From contig OX328123.1 in NCBI GenBank assembly GCA_946811695.1, positions 152,229,840 through 152,293,839 of the forward strand: a stretch of 64,000 nucleotides of DNA. The letters are read 5' to 3'. Both the position numbers and the translations under genes were made by a program. Below the pieces are notes generated by a model, which was not told the origin of the DNA, made no database searches, and was given only the letters and a program-made list of their open reading frames with translations. This DNA is from Gonocerus acuteangulatus (taxonomy: Eukaryota; Arthropoda; Insecta; Hemiptera; Coreidae). Shown piece after piece: positions 23,149 to 35,505 of the stretch (its first letter is position 1; the number at the start of each line of letters is the position of its first letter).

Positions 23149-24386
23149 CTCCTAAGGTCACAATGAAAATGGTACAAAATGGAAAACGTCCAAAAATTCA
23201 AAAATATTTTAGATTTTAGTACTTTATTGATAATCTTTTATTATTTATTGCATCTTTCAAACAATTGGGGATAAATTGGACATGCTTTTCTGTGCAAGAT
23301 TGACAAATCTTCTCCCATTCTTCTTGACAAGTCTTTTTGAGATTTTCTTGGTTTGATATATTATGTTTCCCCACTCTGTTTCAAATTAACTCCATAAATT
23401 CTCTATGACGTTGAGTTCTGGCCATTGGAGGGGTGCTTTCATAGTTTTTGAACAATTATATGAACCCGAGATAAGAAGAATGCTTGGAATCGTTATGTCT
23501 ATAAAAAGCAAAATAATGTATTATTCCGAACTTGGTTGCAATATTTTTTTTTTCAGGATGTCACAGGATTAATGTTTATCCATTGTTTTCTCAATAAAAT
23601 GATGATATCCTACTGCCGAAACAGCCATACTCCCCCAAACCATAACATGATCACCTCAATGTTTGATGGTCAGGCGAAGATTATTCCCATGGAATTCTTC
23701 ATTTTCCTTTCTCCAGACGAAACCTGTTCTTTCAGAGCCAAACAAAGTAAATTTTGACGCACCCAAAAACAAAACAGTCCATCTCTTCTTTAAGTAATTC
23801 TTGAGAAACATAATTTGCATCTTTTTATATTTTTCGTTGATGTAAGAATTTTGCCTAGCAACTCTACGATTGTATTGCATTTTTCTTAAGACTCTTTGAA
23901 TAGCATCAGCACACACTGTTTTATTTAAACGGTTTTTAACCAATGTTGCCAACTCTGCAGCACTTCATTTTGAATTATTTTTTATTTGGCTCAAAATCCA
24001 ACTTTTGTCACTGTCGTTAAAACGTGTCTTTTGTAATGACTCTAGATTTTCTTATTATTCTGTTTTCTTTTTTAAAACATTCAATAATATGTTGAACGGT
24101 TGCATAACTACTATTGATAATAGAGGCGATGTTATGTTATTTTGACCATTTTGAATTTATTAATCACTATTTCTCATTCGGGAATAGTTGTATGCGTACG
24201 AAATTTAAGCAAATGCTCGAACAAGACTGATTACTTGTATTCATATTTTTTTGTTTTTGTTTTTATTAAAAGAATGAAAAGGAATTAAAATATTAGTAAA
24301 CTCTTGTCCTCAAAAATTGAAGAATACTTAGTTTCTAAACGGAACTAAACATTGCATCTTTTTCACTGTGACCTTCAATTCCTATG
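23149..24386 (-). mobile_element. Tc1-like DNA transposon, inactive
   Basis: The ends share GGTCACARTGAAAA in inverted orientation (23157-23171 and 24361-24375). The minus strand between them encodes a Tc1-type transposase in several frames. From 24250 down come a helix-turn-helix block (A-T-V-Q-H-I-I-E), then the block W-x-V-L-F-x-x-x-S-K-F-x-L-F-G-S-x-x-x-x-F-V-W-R-K (within 23656-23952), then H-V-M-V-W-G-S. After frameshifts comes W-P-E-L-N-V-I-E-N-L-W-S, with the third acidic position in the N-P-x-L-x-[DN] context. The element cuts and pastes at TA in active relatives. Here multiple stops and frameshifts abolish it. Confidence 0.85.
23656..23952 (-). pseudogene. Tc1-like transposase, central open part
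   Basis: The longest uninterrupted piece of the transposase, 98 codons, covers the end of the DNA-binding region (a segment with V-C-A-D-A-I-Q-R-V-L) and the first catalytic block before the VWRK signature. In the usual family sequence the first catalytic Asp lies in L-F-[ST]-D-E-S. Here the equivalent is L-F-L-G-A-S, so the first catalytic Asp is lost. This alone would inactivate it. Confidence 0.8.
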
Positions 24387-26085
24387 TGTTTTGCGGACAT
24401 ACCTTCAGAGAACATTATTTTCTTATTTCGAGGTCCTTAGTTCATATTTTCAGTTTGGCTACTTAACCCTGTATAAAAAAACTCAGGAAGAGGTAGTAAA
24501 TAAAATACGTCATAAAATACTCGGATATTATCTTTCAGAACCTTGAATTACACAATAGAAAGGCTGGGGAAGGTAGGCAGGTTTACAGAGAGGAAGGTTA
24601 GGGAGTTAAACTTTCATAAACCTTGGACGTATATTGGGGAGAAATATTAAATTAAGCTTAACAACCTGGGTGGGATGTGCTAAGTGCATCAACAGTAAGT
24701 AAATTGTGCTTTTCAGCCACATAAGCGCCGTAATGCAGTGTATATTTATTCTTGTTTCTTTTTTATTTTAATTTATATTCCTTTTTACTGCAGGTCCTGG
24801 CTGCCTCTATACAGTAGTAACCCACTTATGAGGTTGACCTCATGAAGGAATCAACAGTGTGTAAATGGAATAATATTGTAAATATGGAATAGTTACACAA
24901 TTTATTACATCTAATAAATAATTTGTAGGAAATACTCCTTGAGGGAGAGCAGAATAGCTCAAAACCGGTCCGTTTAATAAAGGATATGAAGGAGAGACTA
25001 TAATTATATATGACCTTTTTGACCAAAACAATAATAATAATATATATATGTATATATACATATATATACACTGTCTGAGGAACTTATTAAAAATTCCCAA
25101 CAAGCCGTACTACTTGATACCGCCTGAACGGTTAGGAAGTTTCTAAATCAACGCCCGTAAAAAATACCAATACAAAAAAAAATCTACAGAAAAAACAATT
25201 CATTCGGTTGGCAATAGCCCCCGAAAGAATTTATCCCAGGAGACTGAGATGAAAACCCCCCCATAATAATAATAATTACAACGCATATGTGGCTGACTTG
25301 TATTACCCCCGGAAAAACGTACCTTTCTTCCATGCACTCCCCCATGAATTTCACTTCAACTCAATCACTGTCCAACATGTTATTTGTGTTTTTTACTCCA
25401 AGCACCCCATGTCATTGTAATGATTTTGAAATACAATGTATTGTTCATGGTTATATATCCAATACAGTTCTAGAAGACAAGTTATCCTCGGAATATAAAA
25501 AGTTACGAAAAAAAAAAAAAAGTCATAATTATCCGATTTTACTGTAACGACCGCCTACCTGAAGGTATTTCTCGTCGTAAGCATAACTCATTACCATTTA
25601 AGCTCAACTTTACCTTCTTAAAAAGCAATTATCTCCGACCTTCCCCCTCCCCCTTTTCTCAAGTTCAATAAGAAAACTTCGTAAATAAACAAAATTTTCC
25701 AGCGTTAATTCTCAACCGCGAGAATTCATTAGGATAAAAATGAAACTGTTCGCGGTTCACTACGACTTTTCAAAGAAATTAATATTCTTGTAGGAGGCTT
25801 AAAAATTTTAATGGCACAACTTTAGGTGGTAATAGCCTGAAAAATATAATGAGAAAACTGAAAAAATCCTGAGTTGGTGGAGAGAAGGGAATTTATAAAA
25901 GACTAATTTCCCGGTTGGGCTCTTTCAATTTATTCTCGGATAGGGTGGGGGGGGGGGAAGGTTAACTGGCGAAGATTCCGTTTTGCAGATGTATGTACGA
26001 GTTAACTTATGTTTTCGAAGGAGTTTGCATTTTTTTTTTTAAAACATTCTTCAAATGTATATCAATCCTATATACTAGACTGTGT
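24387..26085. other. unassigned DNA
   Basis: Small open frames (64-88 codons) on both strands without recognisable domains. A short TA-rich tract lies at 25038-25072, and a GC-rich C/G-run region near 25.25 and 25.95 kb. No gene supported. Confidence 0.35.
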
Positions 26086-26092
26086 GTATATA

Positions 26093-26167
<75 letters not shown>
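26086..26167. repeat. (TA)n microsatellite
   Basis: TA tract directly followed by cagggtgttcaaaac. A similar acagggtgtccc phrase follows TA-rich sequence at 30.46 kb. Words like this are common termini of arthropod dispersed repeats. Confidence 0.93.
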
Positions 26168-26169
<2 letters not shown>

Positions 26170-26529
26170 GGTGTTCAAAACTCGATGACACCCCCCTTTT
26201 TTTCCTCAATTTTTGAAATTTAAAAACGAAACTTGGTGGGTCTTAACGTGGTCGCATGTACATTCATTGGACCCCTCAACTTTCTCCAGTTCTTCTCCAG
26301 AGACCCTAACTCTGGAATCTCCAATGGAAAGGAGTTATTTTTATGACGGATTACTGTAGAGAATTGAATTTTATGTCGATTTTATATCGGTAATTTTTTC
26401 GCTAAAGCGCACCAATGAGTAACAAGTAGCCAAAAACCGATAAAATCCTTGTTTTTTTTGTCACTTTTCTGCCAATGTTTTTAAGGTTTATTTAAAAGGT
26501 TCCTTCCTTTCGTTGGGTGCCTTGTGGGG

Positions 26530-26765
26530 CGCTCCGTATCAGTATCAACAAACTGATAACCTAGAGATAACCCCTTATCTATAGGTGACCCGTAACAGGT
26601 AATTTTACACCAGGTTTAGCGTAAATCTGCATGAGGGAATAAATCACAGTTAATTTCTAGTAATTCAAGGTCTGCCATCATAGTTGAAAGTAACAGCAAA
26701 TAAAAATAATATTATGAAATACATACATTACGGTAACAGCTGAAATGTTATCGTTCAAGTAACGG
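26530..26765 (-). repeat. dispersed repeat with coding-like start, copy A
   Basis: Minus-strand copy of a family also at 49.80-50.20 kb (plus) and 59.16-59.40 kb (minus). Shared blocks are tagtaattcaaggtctgcca, tcacagtt, agataacc and agcaaataaaaataat. Read on minus, ATGATGGCAGACCTTGAA begins a short open stretch (M-M-A-D-L-E). Whether this is a captured host exon or an element ORF is unknown. Confidence 0.6.
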
Positions 26766-26782
26766 ATGCTGCCTAGACGTGC

Positions 26783-27312
26783 ATGCTCTCTTTAAAACCA
26801 AATGCTCCTTATTATGTTTCGAATCGCACCCTCCATAATGACCTAAATATTCCTTTTGTCCAAGATATAATCCCTATCCGCTTCTCATCTTTCCATAGTA
26901 AATTGATTAATCATCCTAATCCTATAGCCCAATCCTTATCCAGCACCAATCATCCTTCCTCTCCACCCAGACGTCTTCATAGGAAGTGGCCCCGGGATCT
27001 ACTAACGCAGTGAAGTGTCGTGAAGTGCTCAAAAGTCAGTGTGATTGTAATAATGATAATTGAGAGTGATATCGATGGATATCTTCTCTCCTCGTGATAT
27101 CACAGGCCACGCCTCATTCGCCTCCAATCCTCCCTGCTAGTCGCAGAGTGTGGTTGGATGGCGTAAGGTAACTCCAGGTCATCCTAGAATCCTTCCTAAA
27201 GGAAGGTATTCGGTTGACAACTGGTGGCACCTGAGGCGTGGTCAAGCTATACCTATACCTATGTCAAATTACATAATACATATACTGTAGATTGTAATAT
27301 TTCTGTAAATAA

Positions 27313-27362
<50 letters not shown>
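26783..27362 (+). mobile_element. 5'-truncated Jockey-type LINE with poly(A)
   Basis: 26783-27013 encodes the C-terminal end of a Jockey-clade ORF2: the block N-A-P-Y-Y-V-S-N-R-T-L-H-N-D-L, usual at the end of these RT proteins, then a proline- and arginine-rich tail and stop. A 3' untranslated region of about 300 bp follows, ending in TAAATAAATAA and a 48-base A-run (27315-27362). The 5' truncation, single strand orientation and long clean poly(A) fit a recent target-primed insertion. No target-site duplication was confirmed. Confidence 0.8.
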
Positions 27363-27363
<1 letters not shown>

Positions 27364-27423
27364 AACAACTAAAAATTCAAACGACTCTAAAAATACTTAA
27401 AAAATTTAATATATAAAAAAAAA

Positions 27424-27530
27424 ACCTTTCTTAGCGAGTGCTTACATCCGAAAGGGAGTCGGTATGCAAAATTTCAAATTTTTCTGTCAAGTGGTTTGGG
27501 CTGGGCGAAGATAGGTGAGTGAGTGGTATT
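27424..27530 (-). repeat. dispersed repeat fragment
   Basis: An inverted copy of 49.63-49.74 kb: shared words include cttagcgagt, caaatttttctgtcaag and ctgggcgaagat. No coding content. Confidence 0.65.
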
Positions 27531-28242
27531 TCACAAATATATAGTAGATTATATATTGTTAATGATTTTAGATTGATGATTATTTTTTGAATGAATTCCT
27601 TTGACATTTTAGGTGCAATAATTTATTTGTAAACGGAGTCTGGGGAAGGTTACACTATTGTAGACAACCGGTGTTTTGTTCTGAAGTTAAAAATCATTTT
27701 GCATATAGTTATGATAAATTATTTTTCGGTAAATATGGTTCACATTGTGGAAAACAGTTTTTTTTTTTTAAGTGAGGAGCTAGTAAATGTTGGGTAATAT
27801 TACCTGGAAATTTTAAATTGACACTATAGTGAAGGTTTATCAAATGTGGACTTCCTTACCTTGTTTTTGATGCATATGTTCTCCAGTTTCATCTCTGAAT
27901 GACGTTTTGATGCTAAGCTTTTGCGAACATCATATTAGAAAATGAAAAATACCGAAAAAAATGATTATTAAATTTTTGTGAACTATATGGAAGAAAACGT
28001 GGTGATTGAAAACTCGTCGCCATTTTGTCTTGATGACGTCATTTCTTCCTTTCTACACTCGCGAATTACCGAAACTTTCTATCTACTGCTATTTCTTCAC
28101 TATCTAAATAGAGAGACACAGCTTTGCCTACAGCCCGAGAGATACTGACTTATCCTCTCTCTTATCTACTACATCCTCTAATTCTTAACAACTTATCTCA
28201 TTCTCAGCTTTAATACTTCTCTTTTAAATAAATACTTATAAA
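27531..28242 (+). other. AT-rich DNA; possible 5' UTR of the L1-like ORF1
   Basis: No gene recognised. The last 200 bp (from about 28015) are less AT-rich and pyrimidine-rich, consistent with a 5' untranslated leader for the ORF1 that begins at 28243. Confidence 0.35.
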
Positions 28243-28966
28243 ATGGATAAAGATTTTCAAAGCAAAGCAGGCCCTTCACTAGACGATGTTTTCAAAATGT
28301 TAACACTGATTCACAAGGACATAAAAAAGAGCAACGAGGAGGCTAGAATATATAAAGAAGAACTAGAGAAAACCAAAGAACGAGTCCAGGCTCTAGAATC
28401 AGCTCAAAAAGATTTAGTAACGGAACTTCAAAATCTTCATAAAATAATCGAAAAACAGGACACTCAAATACGAAGGAAAAACCTAATTTTGCACAATTTT
28501 CCTGAAAGCATGGATGAGACTCCAGTTAGCCTTGTTGATGGTTTTGTCCAGCTCACCGAGGAAAAGCTTCAAATACCCCTACAAAAAATTGAACTGGATT
28601 GTGCCATAAGACTAGGGCGAAGGCTTGAAGGTAAAATTAGGCCAGTTCTTGTCCGATTTAATTCATCTTGGCGAAAATATGAAATACTTCGTTCGAATAA
28701 CCAAATTAAAAAGCATGGTTTAAGTTTTTCAGACGACCTGCCAAAAGAGATAAGATTCAAACGAAGAGAAATTATACCATATCTGACGGAAGCCAGGAGA
28801 GAAGGGATAAACTCTTCATGAATGGTCAGCTCTACTCTCTTGAAGGCCTGAAGAGGAATAAATATTCAATGGAAACCAGCGGAATTGAGGAGAAGAAGGA
28901 AGCATCAGCAGCCGGCGACACGAGTAGTCCCATGAAGAAGACCTATGAGAGATGGAGAAGAATGTA
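28243..28966 (+). pseudogene. L1-like ORF1 protein (coiled coil plus RRM), frameshifted
   Basis: The product resembles the ORF1 RNA-binding protein of L1-type and related LINEs. Residues about 28-75 form a charged coiled coil (heptads of L/I with E/K). An RRM-like region follows: RRKNLILHNFPES, then D-C-A-x-R-L-G-R, then R-P-V-L-V-R-F-N-S, then K-H-G-L-S-F-S-D-D-L-P-K-E, all blocks typical of the RRM and the start of the C-terminal domain. The first frame ends after 192 codons at 28821. The next frame continues with F-M-N-G-Q-L-Y-S-L-E-G, the expected next block, to a stop at about 28966, so one base was lost near 28.80 kb. No EN/RT ORF2 follows. Start chosen at the first ATG (ataaaATGG). Confidence 0.75.
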
Positions 28967-29841
28967 GTGGAACGGACTTCAGCTAAACTGGAAACGTTTG
29001 CATTTAGACGTCGCGCTACTTCTGGAAAGAGTCCACGCAGGAAGATGTTGATCCCATAACCGAAGCATGATCTACTGCCTCAAAGGAAAACGACTTAGCG
29101 AGAGATAGGAATACACGACGTTTCGTGGAATTTGAAGGGTTTTAGAATTTTGTTAGCGTCAATTTAACCATTACATTTTATGAAACTAGAGATATATAAT
29201 GCTCAAATATCAAGGAGAACTCAAAAGTATTTAAATGAACTCTTGACCAACAATACAAATTGTTCTTTGAAGTGGTACTCAGGAAATTTGAGACTTAATC
29301 TCTGCACCTTGAAACTGGAAGACATAAAAGAACATTATGACACTACTTCGCCACCATAACCATCAATAAATGTAGTAGCCTATTCAACCTCATCACTCAA
29401 TGTGAAAAGTGAAGTTTTTATTTTTGTTATTATAATTATTATTTAAATGTTAACGTCAAGTTTATGATTATTCGAAGCGGAAATAATTCAAATATGTAAG
29501 TATTTTTTTTTCAATATCTATTTGTGCTAGAGAAAATTTTCCCTTTATTACTTTACTTTCAATAGTAATATTATTTTATTTTATATAGTTTTTTTTTCTC
29601 TGTTGAATAGGTATTTGTTGATTTTTCTTATTATTATTATTTTTTTTTAATTACTGTTTATGCACCACTATGGCTTATACATAATTTAAACAGACTCCCT
29701 GTAAATTGTAATTGTAATTTACAAAATACAGTAATTATTGATTGAATTTATTTGAAAACTGATATTTATCATTTACAGGAATCTAATTGTAAAGGTATTT
29801 AAAAGCGGAGTTAAAAAATAAAAAATTAATAAATAAATAAA
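28967..29841. other. unassigned DNA 3' of the L1-like ORF1
   Basis: A short continuation of coding-like sequence (arginine/serine-rich, to about 29060) suggests a second frameshift near the end of ORF1. Beyond that it is AT-rich with no ORF2. Confidence 0.4.
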
Positions 29842-29904
<63 letters not shown>

Positions 29905-29908
29905 TATA
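29842..29908. repeat. (TA)n microsatellite
   Basis: Imperfect TA repeat with GTA and ACA interruptions at its ends. Confidence 0.93.
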
Positions 29909-30300
29909 AGCCTTAAAGATTCATTAAACTTTTGGCAAGGTGATAAGTTGTTACAGATAATTTTTAACTCGCCTTTTGAAAGATAATTTATTAAAAATTG
30001 ATACCCTTTGGTGATATATAAGCTCCCTAAATTGGCTGTATATTCAGAGGGATTATCGAAGGTAAGATATAGCACCCTGTAGCTCTGGATTAGTAGACAC
30101 TTTATCGGGATGAAGGTGGACTTTTATTAGGAGGACAGAATTAGCGGGGATTTTCTCGTTTAAAATATATATTGCTAAGGGCACAAAATAAACTCTTATT
30201 ATACCGGCAGCTATATTCATTACCTAGATTTATCCATAAGCAATAGCTTTTCCTTGGTGGGTGGAACCCTTGTACGTAAATGTAGCAATAAAATGCAGTG

Positions 30301-30460
30301 TGTCACGCAGGAGCTGCGTAAGTAAGCATATTACTTAGAAATTGAGTAAACATATTAGCATAAAATATAATTATTTTATTTAATGTTGTTCTGAAATGAA
30401 CACATACACGAATCGACCGAGTTGGTAAGTTCAGTGTGTTTCCTGCCTCTCTGCATATAC
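30301..30460 (+). repeat. Helitron-like 5' end fragment
   Basis: Starts tgtcacgcaggagctgcgta, then agtaagcatattacttag: the 5' block shared with 21.07 and 48.09 kb. Similarity fades after about 100 bp. Confidence 0.55.
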
Positions 30461-30618
30461 AGGGTGTCCCGATTTTAAAAAGCAAATCGTCGTAAAAGGT
30501 AACGAAACAAGTTTTTATTTTTGTACTTACTTATTTAAATTTTAATGGAAAGAAATTGTCATTACGAATTGTTTCACGAAACCAATTACTTAAATTCAAT
30601 CTCTTGATGCTTATATAG

Positions 30619-30828
30619 TTTTTGTATATGGTTCTTGCAACAGTGAAGTTTTAGAAGCGGTGCAAGAGTATGCGCGCCGATTGACAGATAGAGGAGTGCT
30701 CAAACGACTAATCTTTTTGTTAACTTTAAATAGACAACGCGAGGAACATTACACGTACCGTCACCGGCAGGCCACCGTCCAGCAGCCGACCAGCAAAATA
30801 TTCTTCAATGTATTTCCAATGAGGTAGT
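30619..30828 (+). pseudogene. DUF4817-like helix-turn-helix fragment
   Basis: An open stretch of 70 codons without its own start encodes F-V-Y-G-S-C-N-S-E-V-L-E-A-V-Q-E-Y-A-R-R. This matches the V-Y-G-x-C-x-x-N-x-x-x-A-x-x-x-Y pattern of the DUF4817 DNA-binding domain found at the N-terminus of many arthropod transposase-like proteins. The following segment diverges and no catalytic part is found. It lies after an acagggtgtccc word (30.46 kb) of the kind that bounds such elements. Confidence 0.45.
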
Positions 30829-30950
30829 TCACACAAGAGCGTCCAGTCACAGACAGGCCACCAGCACGCCATCGTCAGACGAATAGCTTGCTACTGGCAG
30901 GCCACTGGCATTTTTTTACTGCATGTTATTTTAAGTGTTAAATTTTTGAA

Positions 30951-30952
<2 letters not shown>

Positions 30953-31012
<60 letters not shown>
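30953..31012. repeat. (TA)n microsatellite in Helitron-like flank
   Basis: Followed by tttctgttcactctctc and atggtccggttttgaggaaatt, the right flank seen next to TA tracts in other Helitron-like copies (for example 7.80 and 36.60 kb). Confidence 0.9.
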
Positions 31013-31211
31013 TTCTGTTCACTCTCTCAAACGCTTAAAAATGGTCCGGTTTTGAGGAAATTTCTCGGAAAGAATGTTCTGACATGTCGGTGCTTGCACG
31101 GTGTGTGTGAACACTCTACCGGCACATCCAGTTCGGTTCTTACCTTTCTTAGAAAAGTTTCTTTTGTTACTACGTATTATTTTAAGTAAATATTTTTATT
31201 TATTTGTGAAT

Positions 31212-31333
31212 ATGGATGACGAAAAACTCACCGAACATGAAGAACTGTATAATATGGCTAATAATAAATACTGTGAAAATTTACACAAAGATAAAATATG
31301 GCATCACGTTGGAAAGGATTTGATCACAACAGG
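31212..31333 (+). CDS. possible first exon of a MADF-domain protein
   Basis: From ATG at 31212 the frame encodes an acidic start (M-D-D-E-K), then L-Y-x-x-x-x-x-x-Y, a lysine pair, and I-W-H-H-V-G-K-D-L-x-x-x-G. This fits the first two-thirds of a MADF (Myb/SANT-like) DNA-binding domain with its conserved aromatic and Trp positions. The codon run ends at ACAG/GTATGT, a near-consensus splice donor at 31333/31334, inside the domain where introns are plausible. The next exon was not found. A LINE relic starts within 300 bp, so the gene may be broken, or this may be the accessory Myb-like protein of a PIF/Harbinger transposon. Function inferred from family only. Confidence 0.4.
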
Positions 31334-31607
31334 TATGTGACATACTTTATTAATAAATCATTAATTAGAAAACATTTACAAAAAATGTATTAATGTTGCC
31401 AGGGTAATACTCCATTAGGAAAAAATGTTTAATAAATGTGTCGCACTGTAAAAGCAGCTCCTTGTGCATTATTATACTACAGTATTAATTTCGACTCCTC
31501 TCACAATTTCAATAACATCGAGTTTTGACAGACCCCAGGGAATCTCCTTGCTAATTCTACAAAAGTCATAGCCTAAAGACTCAACGCCATTTTTCTACTT
31601 TTTACAG

Positions 31608-32490
31608 ATCTAGTAGAAATCCGAAGATTTTTGACAATTTATGTAGCCACATTCAATAGAACTAACCTTCCTGAGAAGATAAAGATAGGCTACATATCAG
31701 TACCTGTACGCATGTACTTCCCTCTCCCTAGACGCTGCTTCAACTGTTGGAAAATGCATCATACCAAGTTCTCTTGTGAAAAAGAAGCAAAATGCAGACG
31801 TTGCACTGAAGCAAGGCATAAAGCAGATTGTTCGAAACCAGTTAAATGCTGTCAGTGGTGAGGAGGTGACGAAACATGGTCAAAGAACTGCGAGGTTTAT
31901 CAGAAGTAGGTCCACTATCTTAAGGATGATGGGACAAGAAAATGTTCCTTATAATCAGGCAAAAGAAAGGTACGCTGCCAACCATATAAGGCCATTTTTT
32001 TTTCGGGGGTTGTCAGAAAAACTAATGAACTATCTTGTGCAGGATGTAAAATGTTGTCAGCAATGCTTCAGAATATGGAGAAAATGTTAGAAGTCATTAG
32101 ACAACATTTTAAAGGTTCAGAAACTCATGGAAAATTAGTGAGTCCGATAATACGGATTGAATCCAATATAATTGACTTGACAGCTTCGGAACATACTAGT
32201 AGAGAGCTCGGTACCCTACCCTAGCTAGCGAAACTTCACTGGAACGTCCGAAGAATAATGAAGATGCGAACACTGGTGCACGAGGAAGGCAAAGTCGAGG
32301 ACGACCCACCAATAAGAAGTGGTTGGGTGACGAGACTGCAGGATACTCCGGAAAGGAGGTCTGTATGGAAACATCAGCTAATCCTATAATTATTCCTAAA
32401 ATAAACGCTACACATACGGAATAAGCAAAAGAGTCTGTAACACAAAAAGGGCTAAACATAAAGAAACATAAAGAAAGTACTCTTATCTAA
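31608..32490 (+). pseudogene. old I-like LINE, ORF1 (Gag-like) remnant
   Basis: About 31631-31861 encodes L-P-E-K-I-K-I-G, then R-C-F-N-C-W-K-M-H-H-T-K-F-S-C (a CX2CX5HX4C-like knuckle) and a second C-x-x-C-x(4)-H-x(3)-C knuckle, the typical arrangement in I/Jockey ORF1 proteins. Many stops and shifts follow. A later R-G-R-P-x-N-K-K-rich stretch to about 32.46 kb looks like the basic C-terminal tail. It is related to, but clearly diverged from, the ORF1 at 40.18 kb. Confidence 0.7.
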
Positions 32491-32504
32491 AGCTAAGCAT
32501 TAAC

Positions 32505-35500
32505 GTGACTGTTGCTCAGTGGAATATGAATGGTTTCTATAGGCACGTAGATGATTTAAAGTGTTTGTTGAGTAAAGAATCATTTCAAATCATTGGCCTT
32601 CAAGAAACCCATCTACTTCCAAATAAGCCAGCCTCTTTTCAAGGATGTAATATGTACAGGAGAGATTACTCCCTCGGAGGCAAAGCTTCAGGTGGTGTTG
32701 CTGTTTTGCTTAGAAATACCATTCATAGAAGCATTGTACCAATACAGACTAGAGTTCAAGCAGTAGCTGGAGTAGTGTACTCCCCATTTCGTATGTCAGT
32801 GCAGACATAAGTATACCGAAGACTGCTACCAAATACAGCGAAACCCCTACTCCCAGGTGGAACGAAGAGTGTAAAAAATCTACCTTAGAACGAAAGAGGG
32901 CACTTAGACTGTTTCGTAGGAACCCTTCAGATATTAATCTCATAAATTAAAAAAAGAAAAAGGCCAGAGCTCAGTGGGTAATTAATAGCAGTAAACGTCA
33001 TTCTTGGAAAGACTTTTTAACAGGACTGAACGCATATACTCCAGGACAGACAATATGGACGACGATAAACAGAATACTGCATCGATAACAACCCATTACT
33101 GCACTACAGCACAACAACTCGCTGACAACTGACGTTTCTCTGATGTGTAATTTACTTGGTTCACATTTCAGTAACATTTCTAGTTCCCAAAATTACACTG
33201 ATGAGTTTCAGCAGTACAAAGACCCTAAAAAACTATACCTTTACTAATCATTACAAATTACAATCATCCTCTGAACGATTTATTTACAAATCATGAACTG
33301 AAACTTGCACTGACTAACTTACCCAACTGCTCCAGGAAAAGAATTTGCCCGACTGCGCTCTCAGCACTCTTCTAAATATTTTTAATTCTATTTATGAGTC
33401 CGGAACCTACCCTGATCCTTGGAGAGAATCTATTGTGATTTCTATTTTAAAACAAGGAAAATATGCAACCTCCCCATCAAGTTTTCGCCCGGTTTCATTA
33501 ACCAGCTGTGTCTGTAAATTACTTGAAAAAAAGGCTTTCTAGAAGGTTACAGTGGTTCTTGGATAAGAATAAATTGTTGTCGCCATTTCAATGTCGTTTT
33601 AGGAAACAGCATTGCACAACAAACCATTTAACAAGGTTAGAGAATGACATTCTCTGACTGAATGCTTTTCTGAACAAAACGTACGTGTAGCTGTAGCATT
33701 AGATGTTGAAAAAGTATATGACACAGTTTGGAGGCGATTAATTCTAACAAAATTAACGGAATGGGGAATACATGGCAATATGCTGAGGTTCATCAATAAT
33801 TATCTGCACAATAGGTCCTTCCAGGTCAGGATTGGATCGGAATTATCTGAAGGGTTCTCACAAGAAAATGGTGTTCCACAAGGAGGAGTTCTCAGTACCA
33901 CTGTATTCAATATAGCAATGAACTTTGCTGTGAGTTATTGCTTATTTGCAGACGATTTATTAATTTATATTGCATCCTGCAATTATGAATCAGCTGGTGA
34001 TAAAATAAAAGTCACATTAGAGAGATTAGAGCAGTGGGAGAGTAATACAGGTTTCAGATTATCTAATGAAAAGTCTAGATGTGTATTACTCTCAAAGAGA
34101 AGAAGCTGTCAAGATTACAATCAGACGTTACTCAACTCCACAATACATAACAGCGACAACATCAAAATTCTAGGGTTGACATTTGATAGGAAGCTCACTT
34201 GGGTCATTTAAAAGATCTTGTTCTTAAATGCAAGAGATCTCTGAATCTACTCTATTCTAATCTACCCACACTAAGTGGGGAGCGGAGAGATGCTGTATGC
34301 TCAAGTTTTAGCGTGCCTACACCAGGTCATTACTGGACTACGGCTGTGTAGCACACTCATCGGCCCGAGACAGTGCGCTTAAAATGTTAGACCCTATCCA
34401 CAATACAGGACTTCGCCTGGCAACGGGAGGGTTCAGGTCTAGTCCAATTAGCAGTATTTATGAAGAAGCAGGTGAATTCCCATTAAAATATAGAAGAGAG
34501 ACGTTATGCATTAAGCACGTTCTAAAGTATAAATATTTGAACTGTACTTGCACAAATATGGTTCTAAATAATCCATTCTACAATAAATATATGCAAGAGC
34601 GTACTAGACCAAGACCTCTCATTGTCAGGTATGAAGAATACATCAAAAACATACCCGATACCGATACGCCTTTACTTACGAACATATTACTTGAGATCCC
34701 TCCTTGGAAAATACAAAATTTGACAATAGACACAACATTGCCGAACTATAAAAAATCTGACGAAACATCAAGAAACATTTAACATAAATTAATTTTCAAA
34801 GAATCCTTAACAGTAACCTTGACAGCCTCTTTACTGAGAATGGAACCGATGCTGCTGCAATTGTAGGGGGAAAGGTCTTCCAACTGAAACTAGCAACTTT
34901 CACAAGTTCATATTCTGCTGAGTTTCAGGCAATGATTTAAGCTTTAAGCAATATACAACGAATAGATTTGGAAAAAAATATTTTATTTACTCTATTTTAT
35001 TGACTCTTTGAGCTCATTGAAAAAATTACAGAATACATACAATACACACCCTTTGGCTATCAAGAATTTAAATGAAATCATACGACTCCAAAATTTAAAC
35101 AAATGCATAACACTAGTATGGCTACCAGGACATGTGGACACTACTCAAAGCACAGACGTTGACAGACAAGCCAAGTTAGCTACTGCACTACAGAATACAG
35201 AATCATTTGAGACAACGTACGAAGACCTAACCGCACAAGAAAGAGATACTAGTTCAATGGCAGACAGAGTGGAATAACATAAATGACAATAACCTGCAAC
35301 AAATTAAACAGGCAGTAGTAGAATGGCCATCCAGTAATAGAAATAACCGGAGAGAAGAGGTGGTTTTAATCCGACTCCGAATTGGCCATTCTCTACTTAC
35401 TCGCGGACACCTAATGACCAGAAGAGACGTACCGATATGTAGACAATGTAACGAACTACTGAACATAAGACAGTTTTCGTAGTTGAGAGAATTGATTTTG

Positions 35501-35505
35501 ATCAT
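32505..35505 (+). pseudogene. old I-like LINE, ORF2 (EN-RT-RNase H) remnant
   Basis: The order of ORF2 blocks is preserved across broken frames. Endonuclease start (Q-W-N-M-N-G-F, then I-I-G-L-Q-E-T-H-L, then RRDY and ASGGVAVL) lies at 32505-32810. A deletion of roughly 450 bp removes the rest of the nuclease. Then come RT blocks at 33345-33542 (S-F-R-P-V-S-L-T-S), at about 33700 (V-A-L-D-V-E-K-V-Y-D, first catalytic Asp), at 33860-33900 (NGVPQGGVLS) and FADD near 33950. RNase H remnants lie near 34910 (S-A-E-F-Q-A) and 35120 (L-P-G-H-V). The terminal zinc knuckle C-x-x-C lies near 35440. Stops, shifts and deletions are many, so this is an ancient copy. Confidence 0.8.

Noticed and set aside
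31608..31620. Splice acceptor (ttttttacag) joining the MADF exon to the next frame
   Set aside because: The sequence after it is LINE ORF1 with zinc knuckles, not the rest of a MADF domain.
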